From positions 1,530,001 through 1,594,000 of the forward strand of contig NZ_CP152003.1 in assembly GCF_038595065.1 (NCBI RefSeq): a stretch of DNA of 64,000 nt, given 5' to 3'. Source of the stretch: Sutcliffiella sp. FSL R7-0096. Its GTDB lineage: Bacteria > Bacillota > Bacilli > Bacillales > Bacillaceae_I. A model generated the notes under the pieces. It made no database searches and was not told the origin of the DNA. It saw only the letters and a list, made by a program, of their open reading frames with translations. Numbering within the stretch: position 1 is the stretch's first letter; each line of letters starts with the position of its first letter. Made by a program: the position numbers and the translations under genes. This document shows positions 25,809 through 34,790 of this stretch, in pieces.

Positions 25809-26937
25809 TTTTCACACCATTCTCTAAAGCCCGCATCAAGACTCGCTTGTTCTCCTCTTCTCTTTTTAAAAGGAGTGCCAACTTATCCTTCAACATGCTT
25901 TTATGATAATCCGGTCTCTTGATACAGTCTAATAGTAGTTGATGCAGTTCTCTGAAATTTTCCCCATATAGGCTGAAACAATAATTCTCTAACTCATGCT
26001 CTTCATAAAAAAGTGAAACCTTATCATCATAAGATATTCCAATGCTCGGTACCCCTTCATAAATGGCGAATATACTTGCATGTAGCCTCATAGCAACCAA
26101 GAGGTCCATTTGCTTGAAATAATACTTATATTCTTTGGGGGAAACCGTGTAAGGGATGATATCGACTTTTCCAGTGAGTTGCATTGCTAGCTGTTTTGCC
26201 TTTTCCACTTCTGATGGGAGGTTGTTAAATGGGAAAATATAGTAATGGATGGGGTAGACAGTAGCTAAATTGTTTAATAGCGGTATTAACTGATGTTCGA
26301 GTTTTTTTAGCTTCTCTGATGCATAGGACCAGTTTCGTAAATTCAACCCCACTTTTAAACCTGGACTTTTAGCTAGATTTTTTGGTAGCTTTACCTGGAC
26401 AGACTCCAGCTTAATGACGGGATCTGCTGAAAGTACCTGATGGGTGACACCCAGTTTCTGCAATAGGTTATAAGATTGTTGGTCCCGCACAGTTATCTCG
26501 TCCACGTTATCTGCTATCCATTTCATTGCAGTCTGTGATTGGGAGCTTGTCAGTGGTCCGATTCCGACGGCATATAGCATGACTTTTATGTTAAGCATCT
26601 TCGCAACAATGATAGGATAGGAGTAATAATTGATGGCACCTTTTTGTCTTAAAAATAGGTTTTCAGGCTCAAAGCTGTTATAATCCTGAAAAAGTCCGCC
26701 ACCTCCAACAATGACCAGACTGCTTTCTTTTATGATACGCGAGACACCAGCAATGTCTGTTCCTAGTACGTAATCGATCGACTCTTCACCGAAATAGGCC
26801 TGTATGTTTTTAGACCTTATACTTACTGCAATATCAATGTTGGGATTGATTTGTTTTAATCGATCGATGATGGAGTGGAGTATGGCATCATCTCCGGCAT
26901 TCCCCGCCCCATAAAATCCATGAATGAACACTTTCAT
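25798..26937 (-). CDS. Polysaccharide pyruvyl transferase family protein (CsaB-like)
   Basis: The product is 379 residues. The family signature appears at the start (GFYGAGNAGDDAILHSII) with GGGGLFQDYNS near residue 80 and the conserved MDLLVAMRLHASIFAIYEGVPSIGISYDDK segment near 280. Such enzymes add a pyruvate ketal to a sugar of a cell-wall or spore polysaccharide using phosphoenolpyruvate, making an anionic glycan. It lies immediately downstream of the UDP-GlcNAc 2-epimerase gene, suggesting that a ManNAc-containing glycan is the target. The symbol is withheld because CsaB itself is an S-layer gene elsewhere. Confidence 0.8.
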   Translation of the reverse strand: MKVFIHGFYGAGNAGDDAILHSIIDRLKQINPNIDIAVSIRSKNIQAYFGEESIDYVLGTDIAGVSRIIKESSLVIVGGGGLFQDYNSFEPENLFLRQKGAINYYSYPIIVAKMLNIKVMLYAVGIGPLTSSQSQTAMKWIADNVDEITVRDQQSYNLLQKLGVTHQVLSADPVIKLESVQVKLPKNLAKSPGLKVGLNLRNWSYASEKLKKLEHQLIPLLNNLATVYPIHYYIFPFNNLPSEVEKAKQLAMQLTGKVDIIPYTVSPKEYKYYFKQMDLLVAMRLHASIFAIYEGVPSIGISYDDKVSLFYEEHELENYCFSLYGENFRELHQLLLDCIKRPDYHKSMLKDKLALLLKREEENKRVLMRALENGVKNDE

Positions 26938-26949
26938 TATAGAATCTCC

Positions 26950-28032
26950 TCAGCTTCCTAGTAAAATATCAACGATGGTGGAGCTCACACCAATATTGCC
27001 ATAAGGGTGGACCCATTTACCAGAGCCACTCAGACTGTTAGCAACTGACTCTATAATAGAATCCTTTTTATAGCCAGCAAGGCGATTCGAGCCGCATTGT
27101 AAGGTTTCTGGCCTCTCTGTATTTTCTCTCAAAGTAATGCATGGTTTTCCTAGAATACAGGACTCCTCTTGAAGCCCTCCGCTATCGGTAAGAACAAGTT
27201 TGGCTTGTTTTTGAAGGTGAATGGTTTCATAAAAATTAGGTGGTGGGTCTAATAATAGAATGGAAGAGTTGATGGAAAGTGTTTCGTACATATCATTCTG
27301 TTGAAGAATTTTCTTTGTCCTAGGGTGCATCGCGATAACGATTTGGTGCGGATACAATTGCGTGAGATCCATAACAGCTGAAAAAATGGATCGTAGTCGG
27401 TCTAGATTATCTGTATTCTCCTGACGGTGAACAGTAAGGAAAAAGTAATCTTTTGTGGAAAGTTTGTACTTGCCTAGTACGTCATAAAGGTCGGCTGATA
27501 ATATAGTTGAGACCGCATCCACGAGGGTTTGCCCGACAAGGTGGACACCATTCGTAATTCCTTCCGCTTGAAGGTTAGTCACAGCTTCCTTTGTCGGACA
27601 AAATAGGTGAGAGGAAATATGGTCGACTAGAACCCTATTAATTTCCTCGGGCATGCTCCTATCATAGCTTCTAAGGCCGGCCTCGACGTGCGTGACCTTA
27701 ATGTTCATTTTCGCAGCGGCAAGGCTTGCTCCTAAAGTGGTGTTAGTATCGCCATGGACAATCACCATCCCTACTTTTTCCTTCAGGAGTATGGCTTCCA
27801 GCTGTTGCATGATCGCTGCTGTAAATGAAGCATGTGAACCTGAACCGATTCCCAAATGGTAGTCAGGAGGAGGTAGTTTGAGAGAATCCGTCACCATTCC
27901 GTCCATATGGTAATCATAGTGCTGACCTGAATGGATGAAAAGGTGCTGAGAATTACGTTTCTTCAACTCTTTAATGAGTGCACCCATTTTAATTAGTTCG
28001 GGCCGTGTTCCAACGATGACTGCAACTTTCAT
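26950..28032 (-). CDS. wecB: UDP-N-acetylglucosamine 2-epimerase (non-hydrolysing)
   Basis: The product is 360 residues. It interconverts UDP-GlcNAc and UDP-ManNAc. Motifs include VAVIVGTRPELIKMGAL at the N-terminus, VIVHGDTNTTLGASLAAAK, HVEAGLRSYDRSMPEEINR and LTDSGGLQEESCILGKPCIT with the conserved Ser-Gly-Gly. Length is normal. Flanked by a glycosyltransferase and a pyruvyltransferase. Bacilli usually have another copy (mnaA) for teichoic acid linkage units, so this one is probably dedicated to the spore glycan; wecB is used in the generic sense. Confidence 0.88.
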   Translation of the reverse strand: MKVAVIVGTRPELIKMGALIKELKKRNSQHLFIHSGQHYDYHMDGMVTDSLKLPPPDYHLGIGSGSHASFTAAIMQQLEAILLKEKVGMVIVHGDTNTTLGASLAAAKMNIKVTHVEAGLRSYDRSMPEEINRVLVDHISSHLFCPTKEAVTNLQAEGITNGVHLVGQTLVDAVSTILSADLYDVLGKYKLSTKDYFFLTVHRQENTDNLDRLRSIFSAVMDLTQLYPHQIVIAMHPRTKKILQQNDMYETLSINSSILLLDPPPNFYETIHLQKQAKLVLTDSGGLQEESCILGKPCITLRENTERPETLQCGSNRLAGYKKDSIIESVANSLSGSGKWVHPYGNIGVSSTIVDILLGS

Positions 28033-28045
28033 TTTATACCTCCCT

Positions 28046-29032
28046 TCATAGAAGCGCTATTAGTTTCATAGCTTGGTTTGCCCGATGGCGCCAAGTGTTG
28101 GCGAGGGCAAAGTCCACTCTTGCTTGTGGATTCCCTGGGTTTTCCAAACGTTCCTTTACTTTTCGGACAAAATCATTACCTGAATGAGCGATATCAATCA
28201 AACCCTGATGCAACATACATTCAGGAAGACCTGTTGAAACAACTGGTTTTCCTGCTGCCAAGTATTCATACATCTTGACAGGATTGGTCGCAAGGGTGAC
28301 AGGAGTCAATTTGAATGGAATGATACATACATCCAAACTAGTTAGGTGCATTTTTAATTGTTCATGGGGAAGATGCCCCAAGTAACGAATGTTCTCCATA
28401 TGATAAAGCGAAAATTTCTTATCGAATTCGACTCCGATGATGATAACCTCACATGTTGGAAATGCTCTTGCCAGTTGGGAAACTAATCGTACATTCACCC
28501 ATGGAGCCCATGCCCCGATGTAGCCTATTTTTTGTCGACCATTGTTAGGAGGGTAATGGGAGGTATGCACCCCCAGTGTTACATCATATGCATTTGGTAT
28601 GAGAACAAGCTCTTTTTCAGGATAAGTCCTTCTCAATCGATCATAAATTCGATGGGCAGTACAAACAATGGCAGAAGAAATTCGCACCATCTCCTCTTCA
28701 TATGGAAGGAGGCTAGAAAATTCATCGACACAATCGTAGATAACCCAATCCGGATTCAATGCTGGAAGTTTACTTGCCAGCTTTGCCCAGCTGCACCAGA
28801 TTCCAATCGATGAAACTGTTTTACTTATCAGGGGTAGGGTGTCTTGTGTAAACCTCTTAAAATCATGCACCAAGAACAGGTTAGCTGCTAATGGTTCTAT
28901 AGGCTTATTATGCTGTGTCAAATTGCAGTAATAAACGATATACCCCAAATCGGCGAACTGTTTCATCAGTTGCTGGGGCCTTTGTTTCATAAACGTCCAA
29001 TCAATGGTAGGTGGATAAATGATGATATTCAT
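28046..29032 (-). CDS. Glycosyltransferase, GT1/GT4-like
   Basis: The product is 328 residues. The N-terminal segment (IIYPPTIDWTFMKQRPQQLM) resembles glycosyltransferases in exopolysaccharide clusters that start with a W-x5-RPQQL motif. The C-terminal donor domain has IGYIGAWAPWVNVRLV and IIPFKLTPVTLATNPVKMYE, then YLAAGKPVVSTGLPE with the usual donor-site Glu nearby. It is the promoter-proximal gene of the four-gene minus-strand operon (28046 to 24807). Specificity unknown. Confidence 0.78.
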   Translation of the reverse strand: MNIIIYPPTIDWTFMKQRPQQLMKQFADLGYIVYYCNLTQHNKPIEPLAANLFLVHDFKRFTQDTLPLISKTVSSIGIWCSWAKLASKLPALNPDWVIYDCVDEFSSLLPYEEEMVRISSAIVCTAHRIYDRLRRTYPEKELVLIPNAYDVTLGVHTSHYPPNNGRQKIGYIGAWAPWVNVRLVSQLARAFPTCEVIIIGVEFDKKFSLYHMENIRYLGHLPHEQLKMHLTSLDVCIIPFKLTPVTLATNPVKMYEYLAAGKPVVSTGLPECMLHQGLIDIAHSGNDFVRKVKERLENPGNPQARVDFALANTWRHRANQAMKLIALL

Positions 29033-29098
29033 GTCAAAGCCCCCTCATAAATGCTAAAAAAGACCATAATCTATAGTATGGAAATTATTTGAAGGGGT

Positions 29099-29827
29099 GT
29101 GGACAAAATTTCTGATTCAGTCAAATTTTCTGTAGTGATAAGCACCTTTAATGATGGTCATTATCTTGATCGGGCGATTCAAAGTGTAATCAACCAAACC
29201 TATTCGACATGGGAACTTCTGATAATAGACGATGGTTCTAATGATGATACACAATTAAGGGTGGAGAAATATTGCCCTAATCCTTCCATAAAGCTTATAA
29301 AAAATGAGAAAAATATCGGAAAAGCTGCTAGTTTAAATCATGCTTTGAAAATAGCAAAAGGTGAATGGGTATTAGAATTGGATTCTGATGATTGGTTAGA
29401 GGAGACATGCTTGGAAAAGGTTGGTGAACATGTTAAGCAACACGGAGAAACAGCTCTGATTTACGGTCGTTATGTAGAATGGATAGAAAGAAAGAGAGAC
29501 AAGCAACTCTTCCGGGGGAAAGTTGTAAAGTTTTCATTACCTAATGAAGCGAGTAAGTATTTAGATAAACCCTTTCCGATTGCCCCGAGAGTATACAAGT
29601 TGGAAGTCTTAAAGCAGATGGGAGGCTGGACTTGTTCTGACTCGTCTTATGGTAGGTATTTTGAAGATGTCTATATGATCTGCACGTTCCTCCATAATAA
29701 ATTAGAAATAACATCAATAAAAGAGCCTCTCTATAATAGACGTTTGCGAAAAGGGAGCATTTCTGATCTTTCACAAGAAAAGTTTCTTGAATGGAGGAAA
29801 TGGTTCTACGATAAATGGAAAATGTAA
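29099..29827 (+). CDS. GT2 family glycosyltransferase
   Basis: The product is 242 residues. GT-A fold landmarks: FSVVISTFNDGHYLDRAIQS at the N-terminus, LLIIDDGSNDDT (UDP-binding Asp), and the metal-binding DxD as LELDSDDWLE near residue 100. It is a compact enzyme with no membrane segment. The first in-frame start (GTG 29099) has its purine-rich site very close, so the exact start is uncertain. It is divergent from the 28046-24807 operon and probably part of the same glycan pathway. Confidence 0.8.
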   Translation: MDKISDSVKFSVVISTFNDGHYLDRAIQSVINQTYSTWELLIIDDGSNDDTQLRVEKYCPNPSIKLIKNEKNIGKAASLNHALKIAKGEWVLELDSDDWLEETCLEKVGEHVKQHGETALIYGRYVEWIERKRDKQLFRGKVVKFSLPNEASKYLDKPFPIAPRVYKLEVLKQMGGWTCSDSSYGRYFEDVYMICTFLHNKLEITSIKEPLYNRRLRKGSISDLSQEKFLEWRKWFYDKWKM

Positions 29828-29834
29828 AAAGAAT

Positions 29835-29852
29835 AACAGGGTTACCCCTGTA
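29835..29852. terminator. Small hairpin between convergent genes
   Basis: ACAGGG / CCCTGT around a 4-base loop with AT-rich flanks; weak. Confidence 0.35.
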
Positions 29853-29867
29853 ATTCCCGAATTGAAT

Positions 29868-30080
29868 TTAAATAGTAGTTTCGCTTAATACCCTAATTCC
29901 TTGGACATTAATAAAAAAGACAGTCACTTCCTGATTAGGTGTAAGGTAGGAACCACTTCTAACTCTTAAAATAAATGAACCAGAATCCACTGAAATCAGT
30001 GTACCTTCTAAAAAAACGTCAAAGGAATATACTTCAATCTCTCTGCCAATATATCTTGCTAAGATTTCCGCGAAATCCAT
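29868..30080 (-). CDS. LSm-like small spore protein (DUF2642-type)
   Basis: The product is 70 residues and mostly beta, matching an LSm/Hfq-like barrel of the DUF2642 kind (YIGREIEVYSFDVFLEGTLI, SVDSGSFILRV, VTVFFINVQGIRVLSE). Domains of this type occur in CotB-like coat proteins and YuzF. It starts immediately after the stop of the 30081-30530 gene, so the two form an operon. It may oligomerise as coat material. The LSm assignment is a fold-pattern inference. Confidence 0.6.
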   Translation of the reverse strand: MDFAEILARYIGREIEVYSFDVFLEGTLISVDSGSFILRVRSGSYLTPNQEVTVFFINVQGIRVLSETTI

Positions 30081-30530
30081 CTAAATCCCGCCCCCTTCGC
30101 CAACTGCAACAGAAACGATGCTTGTCAATGGAATGGTAAAGATATCATCATTTGGAGCTATGATTACGACAACGTCCGTTCCTATCGTTTCCACTACCCC
30201 CACAATCACATCAAAAGTTGCTACTACCGTGACAATTTCACCAACATTATTCGCAAAGAACTCTTCAACTACACCCAATCTACCTTCTTGAGTAGCTAGA
30301 AAAATTTGAATTGCTTCAATTATAGGTTCCCATTCTCTTATACGATTCGAATTGGCTAGTATGTTACTTTCTGCTTGTGTCAACCTGCGTAATAGCTCTT
30401 GAATTAAACCACGCCTAGGCGTATCTGGATCTGGAATAAGCCTCCCCGGTATTTCCTCTGTTGTTGAACAGGAACATTTTCGAAATGGTCTCTCACAACC
30501 GCAACAACTTTCTATATATAATACTCCCAT
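30081..30530 (-). CDS. Cysteine-rich N-terminus plus LSm-like domain, coat-type protein
   Basis: The product is 149 residues. The first 25 residues are Cys-rich (ESCCGCERPFRKCSCS), followed by a helical stretch (about 45-75) and a C-terminal beta-rich domain (EIVTVVATFDVIVGVVETIG, then DVVVIIAPNDDIFTIPLTSI) resembling an LSm-like barrel. The Cys cluster could cross-link it into the spore coat. GGAGG sits before the ATG at 30530. It is the upstream partner of the 70-residue LSm-like gene. Coat role inferred from composition and neighbourhood. Confidence 0.6.
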   Translation of the reverse strand: MGVLYIESCCGCERPFRKCSCSTTEEIPGRLIPDPDTPRRGLIQELLRRLTQAESNILANSNRIREWEPIIEAIQIFLATQEGRLGVVEEFFANNVGEIVTVVATFDVIVGVVETIGTDVVVIIAPNDDIFTIPLTSIVSVAVGEGGGI

Positions 30531-30701
30531 GAATAGCCTCCTTTATTATTAGGTACATTTTAATCTATTCAACTAGTAGGATATTGTCCCTAGAGGAGAG
30601 TGCCCTTTTATTTTTTTAACAACTTTCACAGAAGTACAAACCATTTTCGACAAGAGTGAATAAATTAAGTAGTAGACAAGGAGAAAGGAGTGGAAGGCAC
30701 A

Positions 30702-30815
30702 ATGAAAGTCGTTCGCGTAATGGGTGAGAAAAAGCTTGTCTCAGAAGAACTTATTGCAAAAAGACAAAAGAAGAAAGATAAAAATCAAAAGAAAGTTTGG
30801 AAATGTTATTTTTAA
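30702..30815 (+). CDS. 37-residue highly basic peptide
   Basis: ATG 30702 to TAA 30815, with AGAAAGGAG upstream at good distance and its own terminator downstream, which supports expression. The product begins MKVVRVMGEKKLVSEELIAK and continues with a Lys-rich run to KVWKCYF. A decayed relative begins at 32572 behind a similar AGAAAGGAGTG site. Function unknown; it may be a spore-associated basic peptide. Confidence 0.5.
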   Translation: MKVVRVMGEKKLVSEELIAKRQKKKDKNQKKVWKCYF

Positions 30816-30856
30816 TAATAAAATTGATTCCTAGTTCACTATAAGAATCAAATAAA

Positions 30857-30907
30857 AAACGTTCTTAATATGCTTTTCTACTCAGAAAAATATTAGAGCG
30901 TTTTTTT
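30857..30907 (+). terminator. Terminator of the small basic peptide gene
   Basis: Stem AACGTTCTTAATAT / ATATTAGAGCGTT (one bulge, one G-U) followed by eight T. Confidence 0.75.
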
Positions 30908-30986
30908 TATAGTTTTCCATAAGACAACTTTCTGGGGGGAATATGATGAATACCATAAAATAACAAGATTGTTGGAGGTGTTTACC

Positions 30987-31714
30987 TTGGTAAGAAAAGC
31001 AATTATACCAGCTGCTGGATATGGTACAAGAGGGTTACCAATTACGAAGGTACTTCCAAAAGAAATGTTTCCAATAGGATTAAAGCCAGCTATTCATTAC
31101 GTGGTGGAGGAAGCAATCGAGTCCGGTATTGAACAAATTTTAATGATTGTATCCAAAAAGAAAAACATGATTGTCAATTATTTTGATGAATCCTTAGAAC
31201 TTGAGGCATTTCTGGAGAGGGAAAATAAACATCATCTTATAGACATTTTTCCAGTTCCTCCTATACCGATTCATTATATCCGCCAACCATATGCTAAGGG
31301 GCTAGGAGATGCAATAAGGCTTGGTAAGTATTTCATTGGGGAAGAACCATTTGCTGTACTTTTGCCTGATGATATTTTGCTTTCAAATAAGGAGCCAGCG
31401 TTAAAACAGCTTGTAAACCAGTACAATAAATTTAAAAAATCAATCATTGGGATAAAAGAAGTAGAGGAATCAAAATTGAAGCATTACGGAGTTATAAGTG
31501 GTGAGGAAAAGGGAAAAGGATTATTAAATTGGATGATACACAACAACCTTCAGCAAGTGGAGAGCTACAGCTAACAGATGCAATTAAAGAACTATTATCA
31601 CAAGAAGAATGTTTTGGAAAAGTTGTTGAAGGTGAGAGGTTCGACATAGGTATTTATGAAGAGTATTTAAATTTAATCAATACTATCCAGCAAGCAAAGA
31701 ATAAGGAGAAATAA
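30987..31714 (+). pseudogene. Decayed copy of the ytdA-like uridylyltransferase
   Basis: It starts as a normal protein (TTG 30987 after TTGGAGGTG) and is nearly identical to the 21983 gene for about 180 codons. It then shows a one-base deletion (AAAGGATTATT where the intact copy has one more T) and, a few bases on, loses about 105 bases. The C-terminal codons resume in another frame (EGERFDIGIYEEYLNL) to TAA at 31714. The lost segment includes the EKPSKNAPSNYAVIGRY region needed for activity. Confidence 0.9.
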
Positions 31715-31879
31715 AGATGTCAGATTATTTCTGACATTTGTGCGGAAATAAATTGGGAGGGGCTATAGCCCCTCTTATATGATTACATACTTTGATAGAG
31801 TTTCCTATAGCTCAATACTTCTAATTATTCTTTAGACTGCGAGCTCCCCATTCACCCAACCCTCCTTCCAAAATCTAGC

Positions 31880-32133
31880 ATATTCTAACTAATCTCGCTA
31901 ACTCAGTGTCGTCTCTCCAAGTAGAAATCCTGTTTCTGGATACAACCGAGGGTCGTGCACTCACCCAGCATGAAAGCTTCGAAGGGGATGTTCAATTAAA
32001 TAGCAGTTGGCGAAGGAATTGCAAAAGCTTTGGCTCGCCAAGGAGGTGACCATCTATTTGTTTAAAGTAATTGCAGGCTCTTTTAAAGATAGAAAAAATA
32101 CGCGACATGCTTGTGAAGGTTGGCAAAAGTGAA
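31880..32133 (+). pseudogene. Fragments of the amidase gene (copy of 23005-24429)
   Basis: Short blocks match the intact amidase gene in order: ACTAATCTCGCTAACTCAG (at 23191), then GAAATCCTGTTTCTGG and the following 100 bases (about 23445), then the SPOR start (TTGCAGGCTCTTTTAAAGAT). Large internal deletions and frameshifts separate them, so no product is possible. Confidence 0.85.
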
Positions 32134-32141
32134 TAAAAGAA

Positions 32142-32170
32142 AACCAGGTTCTATACTGGAGCCTGGTTAT
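32142..32170 (+). terminator. Hairpin after the amidase remnant
   Basis: AACCAGGTTC / GAGCCTGGTT around a short loop; T run poor. Confidence 0.4.
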
Positions 32171-32228
32171 GAAACATCCATTCCACTGCATAGTATAGAA
32201 ATATTGTATAAAGGGAATGAGTAATCAC

Positions 32229-32423
32229 ATGACACTTGAAGTTCAACACGCAACACTCTACATCACGTTTCATAAAGACTATACCCTTTCACCAGAGCTA
32301 ACGAAAAGGAAGCATTATATGTCATCCTGCTAGTCATCAAAAACGGGCAGGCAAAAGAATGTTGGAGTAGATTTTCTCGTTGACAAGGTAGATGAAAGCA
32401 GCGGTCGAAGAGTAAAAAAATAA
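32229..32423 (+). pseudogene. Frameshifted copy of the small-domain protein
   Basis: ATG 32229 opens MTLEVQHATLYITFHKDYTL followed by SPEL, clearly the 24528/17665 domain. It shifts frame after SPEL, and a second frame continues VIKNGQAKE...VDFLVDK. Order and orientation after the gtaB and amidase remnants match the intact block at 21983-24719. Confidence 0.75.
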
Positions 32424-32571
32424 TATATTGTAAGGAATAAAAAAAGCAGCCGCATATTTGGTTGATTTTTTTCTTAAAAATCTGGATATTCAAACATATT
32501 TAGCAAGTACTAACAATAAGAACAAGCAAGAATATACTAACAATAGATATTAGAAAGGAGTGAAGCACTTC

Positions 32572-32662
32572 ATGAAAGCGTACGAATCGTGGGTGAAAGA
32601 AAATACTGGAGGAAACCACCTACAACAAAAAACAGGAAGCGAAAGTAAACAAAGATAAGAAA
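32572..32662 (+). pseudogene. Decayed copy of the small basic peptide gene
   Basis: AGAAAGGAGTG and ATGAAAGCGTACG parallel 30690-30715. After a probable one-base loss the other frame reads VRIVGERKYWRKPPTTKNRK, similar to the VRVMGEKKL start of the intact peptide. The stretch 32663-32917 holds a weak hairpin near 32740-32768 and no gene. Confidence 0.4.
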
Positions 32663-32917
32663 AGATATATGGATCCTAGGCTACAGAATTTAAATGTACG
32701 ACCTTGGATTTTGAATCAGTTCATAAAGTAGAAAAATGGACGAATCTTGGAGATTCGGCCTTTAAATTTTTTTATAATTCTTCTAGATTGCTATTATGTT
32801 ACTAAAGTACACAAAATCGATTTTTTTTATAAATACCGAGCACCTTGCATATATAAGTAATGTGTGAAAAATTACTTTAACTCAGAAAAAATAAATCAAG
32901 GGAAAAGAGGTTTAAAA

Positions 32918-33835
32918 TTGGCGGAAAAAAAGTATCTATTGATTAAAGCTTGGGGTGCTGGGTTTTGGTCTGATATAGAACATGTTATGGGACAAATGTT
33001 ATTTTCAGAGATTTCAGGGAGAATCCCAATTGTATATTGGGGTGAAGGGTCCAACTATGCTTCCGACAATCCAATAGAAGAAGATGCATTTTCATTGTTC
33101 TTTAAACCATTATCACAATATAAGGTAAACAACATAGAAAATAAAAGTCTCTCCTTCTACCCAAAGAGGTTTAAATTTAACAATCTCAGATCTTTTATGA
33201 GACGTGATAAGACAGAAAAAAATATAACTGCAGATTGGCTAAAAAAAACTGAGAACGTAATAGTTAGCAGACATCATTGTTCTCTAAATCAATTAAGAAA
33301 AATAATTCCAGAAGGTAATAAGTTATTTCATAAAAGTAATGAGGAAATCTATAGCTATTTATACAAAAAATATTTAAAAATACTTCCAACAATCCAGAAA
33401 GATATAGACACTTTTGAAAGTAAGAATTTTAAGAATAAGCATATCTTGGCAGTGCATATAAGGGGAACTGATAAAATAGCTGAAGTTCCAAATTTACTAG
33501 AGCTTCATCAACAATTTCCCCAGGCTATAAATGATTATTTCAAAATGCAGCCTACAGCATATTTATTTTTGATGACTGAATCCCAAGAAATACTAAATCA
33601 ATATAAAAATCTTTATGGAAGTAAATTAATATATACTAAATGTTTACGAATTTCAAATAATGACCAAAACATTTATAAAATAAACTATAGTAAAAATTTG
33701 AAGGGGAGAGAAATACTAATAGATACAATTCTTGCTACAAAATGTAATTACTTCATTGGTAGCAACTCGAATGTAACTAATGCGGTTATACGTTTAGGAA
33801 ATTGGTCAGCTAAAAAGTATAGGTTGATAAAATGA
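32918..33835 (+). CDS. Fucosyltransferase-like glycosyltransferase (GT23/GT11-like)
   Basis: The product is about 305 residues, with TTG start at 32918 preferred because AAGAGGT lies six bases upstream; a GTG at 32864 is in frame but lacks a site. The motif LAVHIRGTDKIAEVP near residue 180 is the basic peptide I of GDP-fucose-dependent enzymes of the O-/alpha-1,6-fucosyltransferase superfamily. The C-terminal NYFIGSNSNVTNAVIRLG fits the same group. Downstream GDP-fucose genes support the donor. It is strongly AT-rich compared with genes before 30 kb. Acceptor unknown. Confidence 0.65.
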   Translation: MAEKKYLLIKAWGAGFWSDIEHVMGQMLFSEISGRIPIVYWGEGSNYASDNPIEEDAFSLFFKPLSQYKVNNIENKSLSFYPKRFKFNNLRSFMRRDKTEKNITADWLKKTENVIVSRHHCSLNQLRKIIPEGNKLFHKSNEEIYSYLYKKYLKILPTIQKDIDTFESKNFKNKHILAVHIRGTDKIAEVPNLLELHQQFPQAINDYFKMQPTAYLFLMTESQEILNQYKNLYGSKLIYTKCLRISNNDQNIYKINYSKNLKGREILIDTILATKCNYFIGSNSNVTNAVIRLGNWSAKKYRLIK

Positions 33836-33911
33836 ATGGTATATCTAAACTTTAATTGAATAGTATTAATGGGGAATGTAAATGGTAAATGGACACTAAA
33901 ATTATAGTGAG

Positions 33912-34742
33912 GTGATTGTCATAATCGATATTGAATACATGAAGCGTAGATTTTTAAATACACACAAATATAATTTAAATCTTGATAATCCAAAATCATT
34001 TAATGAGAAGATACAATGGATAAAAATTAATGGGAATTTAGAAAGATTTACAAAGTATACAGATAAATATGAAGTACGTAATTATGTAAAAGAGAAATTA
34101 GGTGAGGCATATTTAGTTCCATTGATTGGGATATTTGAAGATGTTTCTGAAATACCTTATAAAGAGCTACCGAATGCATTCGTGATGAAAGCTACACATG
34201 GAAGTGGTTGGAATATAGTAATTACTGATAAGGGAAAAGTTGATTGGAAAAATGAGTGTCTTAAAATGAAAAAATGGTTAGCAACAAACTTTTACGTTAC
34301 AAACAGTCAGAAAAACTACAACTCTATCAAACCTCGGATAATTATTGAAGAATACTTAGAGGACCCTTCAGGTGACTTAAAGGACTATAAGTTTTTTTGT
34401 TTTGAAGGGAAGCCACATTTTATACAGATTAATGGAGAAAAATCTAAACAACAACAACGTAATCTATACAATACAGAATGGGTTAAGTTAGATGTGAAGT
34501 ATAAATTTGATAATTTTGCTAAACAAATAAATAAACCTAAATCATTAAATAAAATGTTGAATATTGCTAGCGTCCTATCCAAGCCGTTTGGGTTTGTAAG
34601 GGTAGATTTATATAACCTTGATAATATAATAAAGTTTGGAGAGTTGACTTTTACTCCGATAAATGGTTATGGAAAATTCACTCCAACGGAATTTGATTTT
34701 GAATTAGGATCTCTACTGAACCTAAAAAAGTATCTCGATTAA
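33912..34742 (+). CDS. TupA-like ATP-grasp protein
   Basis: The product is about 276 residues. The pattern DNPKSFNEKIQWIKING, then FTKYTDKYEVRNYVKEKLGE, PNAFVMKATHGSGWN (nucleotide-binding loop), RIIIEEYLEDPSGDLKDYKF and GFVRVDLYNLDN match the ATPgrasp_TupA family. Members occur in polysaccharide clusters, and TupA itself builds teichuronopeptide. It may ligate an amino acid or other acid onto the glycan. The GTG at 33912 lies inside the GAGGTG site, so the true start could be ATG 33939. Family assignment is good; reaction unknown. Confidence 0.75.
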   Translation: MIVIIDIEYMKRRFLNTHKYNLNLDNPKSFNEKIQWIKINGNLERFTKYTDKYEVRNYVKEKLGEAYLVPLIGIFEDVSEIPYKELPNAFVMKATHGSGWNIVITDKGKVDWKNECLKMKKWLATNFYVTNSQKNYNSIKPRIIIEEYLEDPSGDLKDYKFFCFEGKPHFIQINGEKSKQQQRNLYNTEWVKLDVKYKFDNFAKQINKPKSLNKMLNIASVLSKPFGFVRVDLYNLDNIIKFGELTFTPINGYGKFTPTEFDFELGSLLNLKKYLD

Positions 34743-34790
34743 TAGTAAACAAAGCACTAAGTTATATACAATTTGCTAAGGGGACAATAA

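Noticed and set aside
31529-31714. Independent small protein at the end of the gtaB-like remnant
   Set aside because: It is the out-of-frame C-terminus of the decayed uridylyltransferase; homology to 22650-22801 is clear.
30911-32662. Transposon or insertion sequence as source of the pseudogene block
   Set aside because: No transposase fragment or terminal inverted repeats were seen; a segmental duplication explains the matches.
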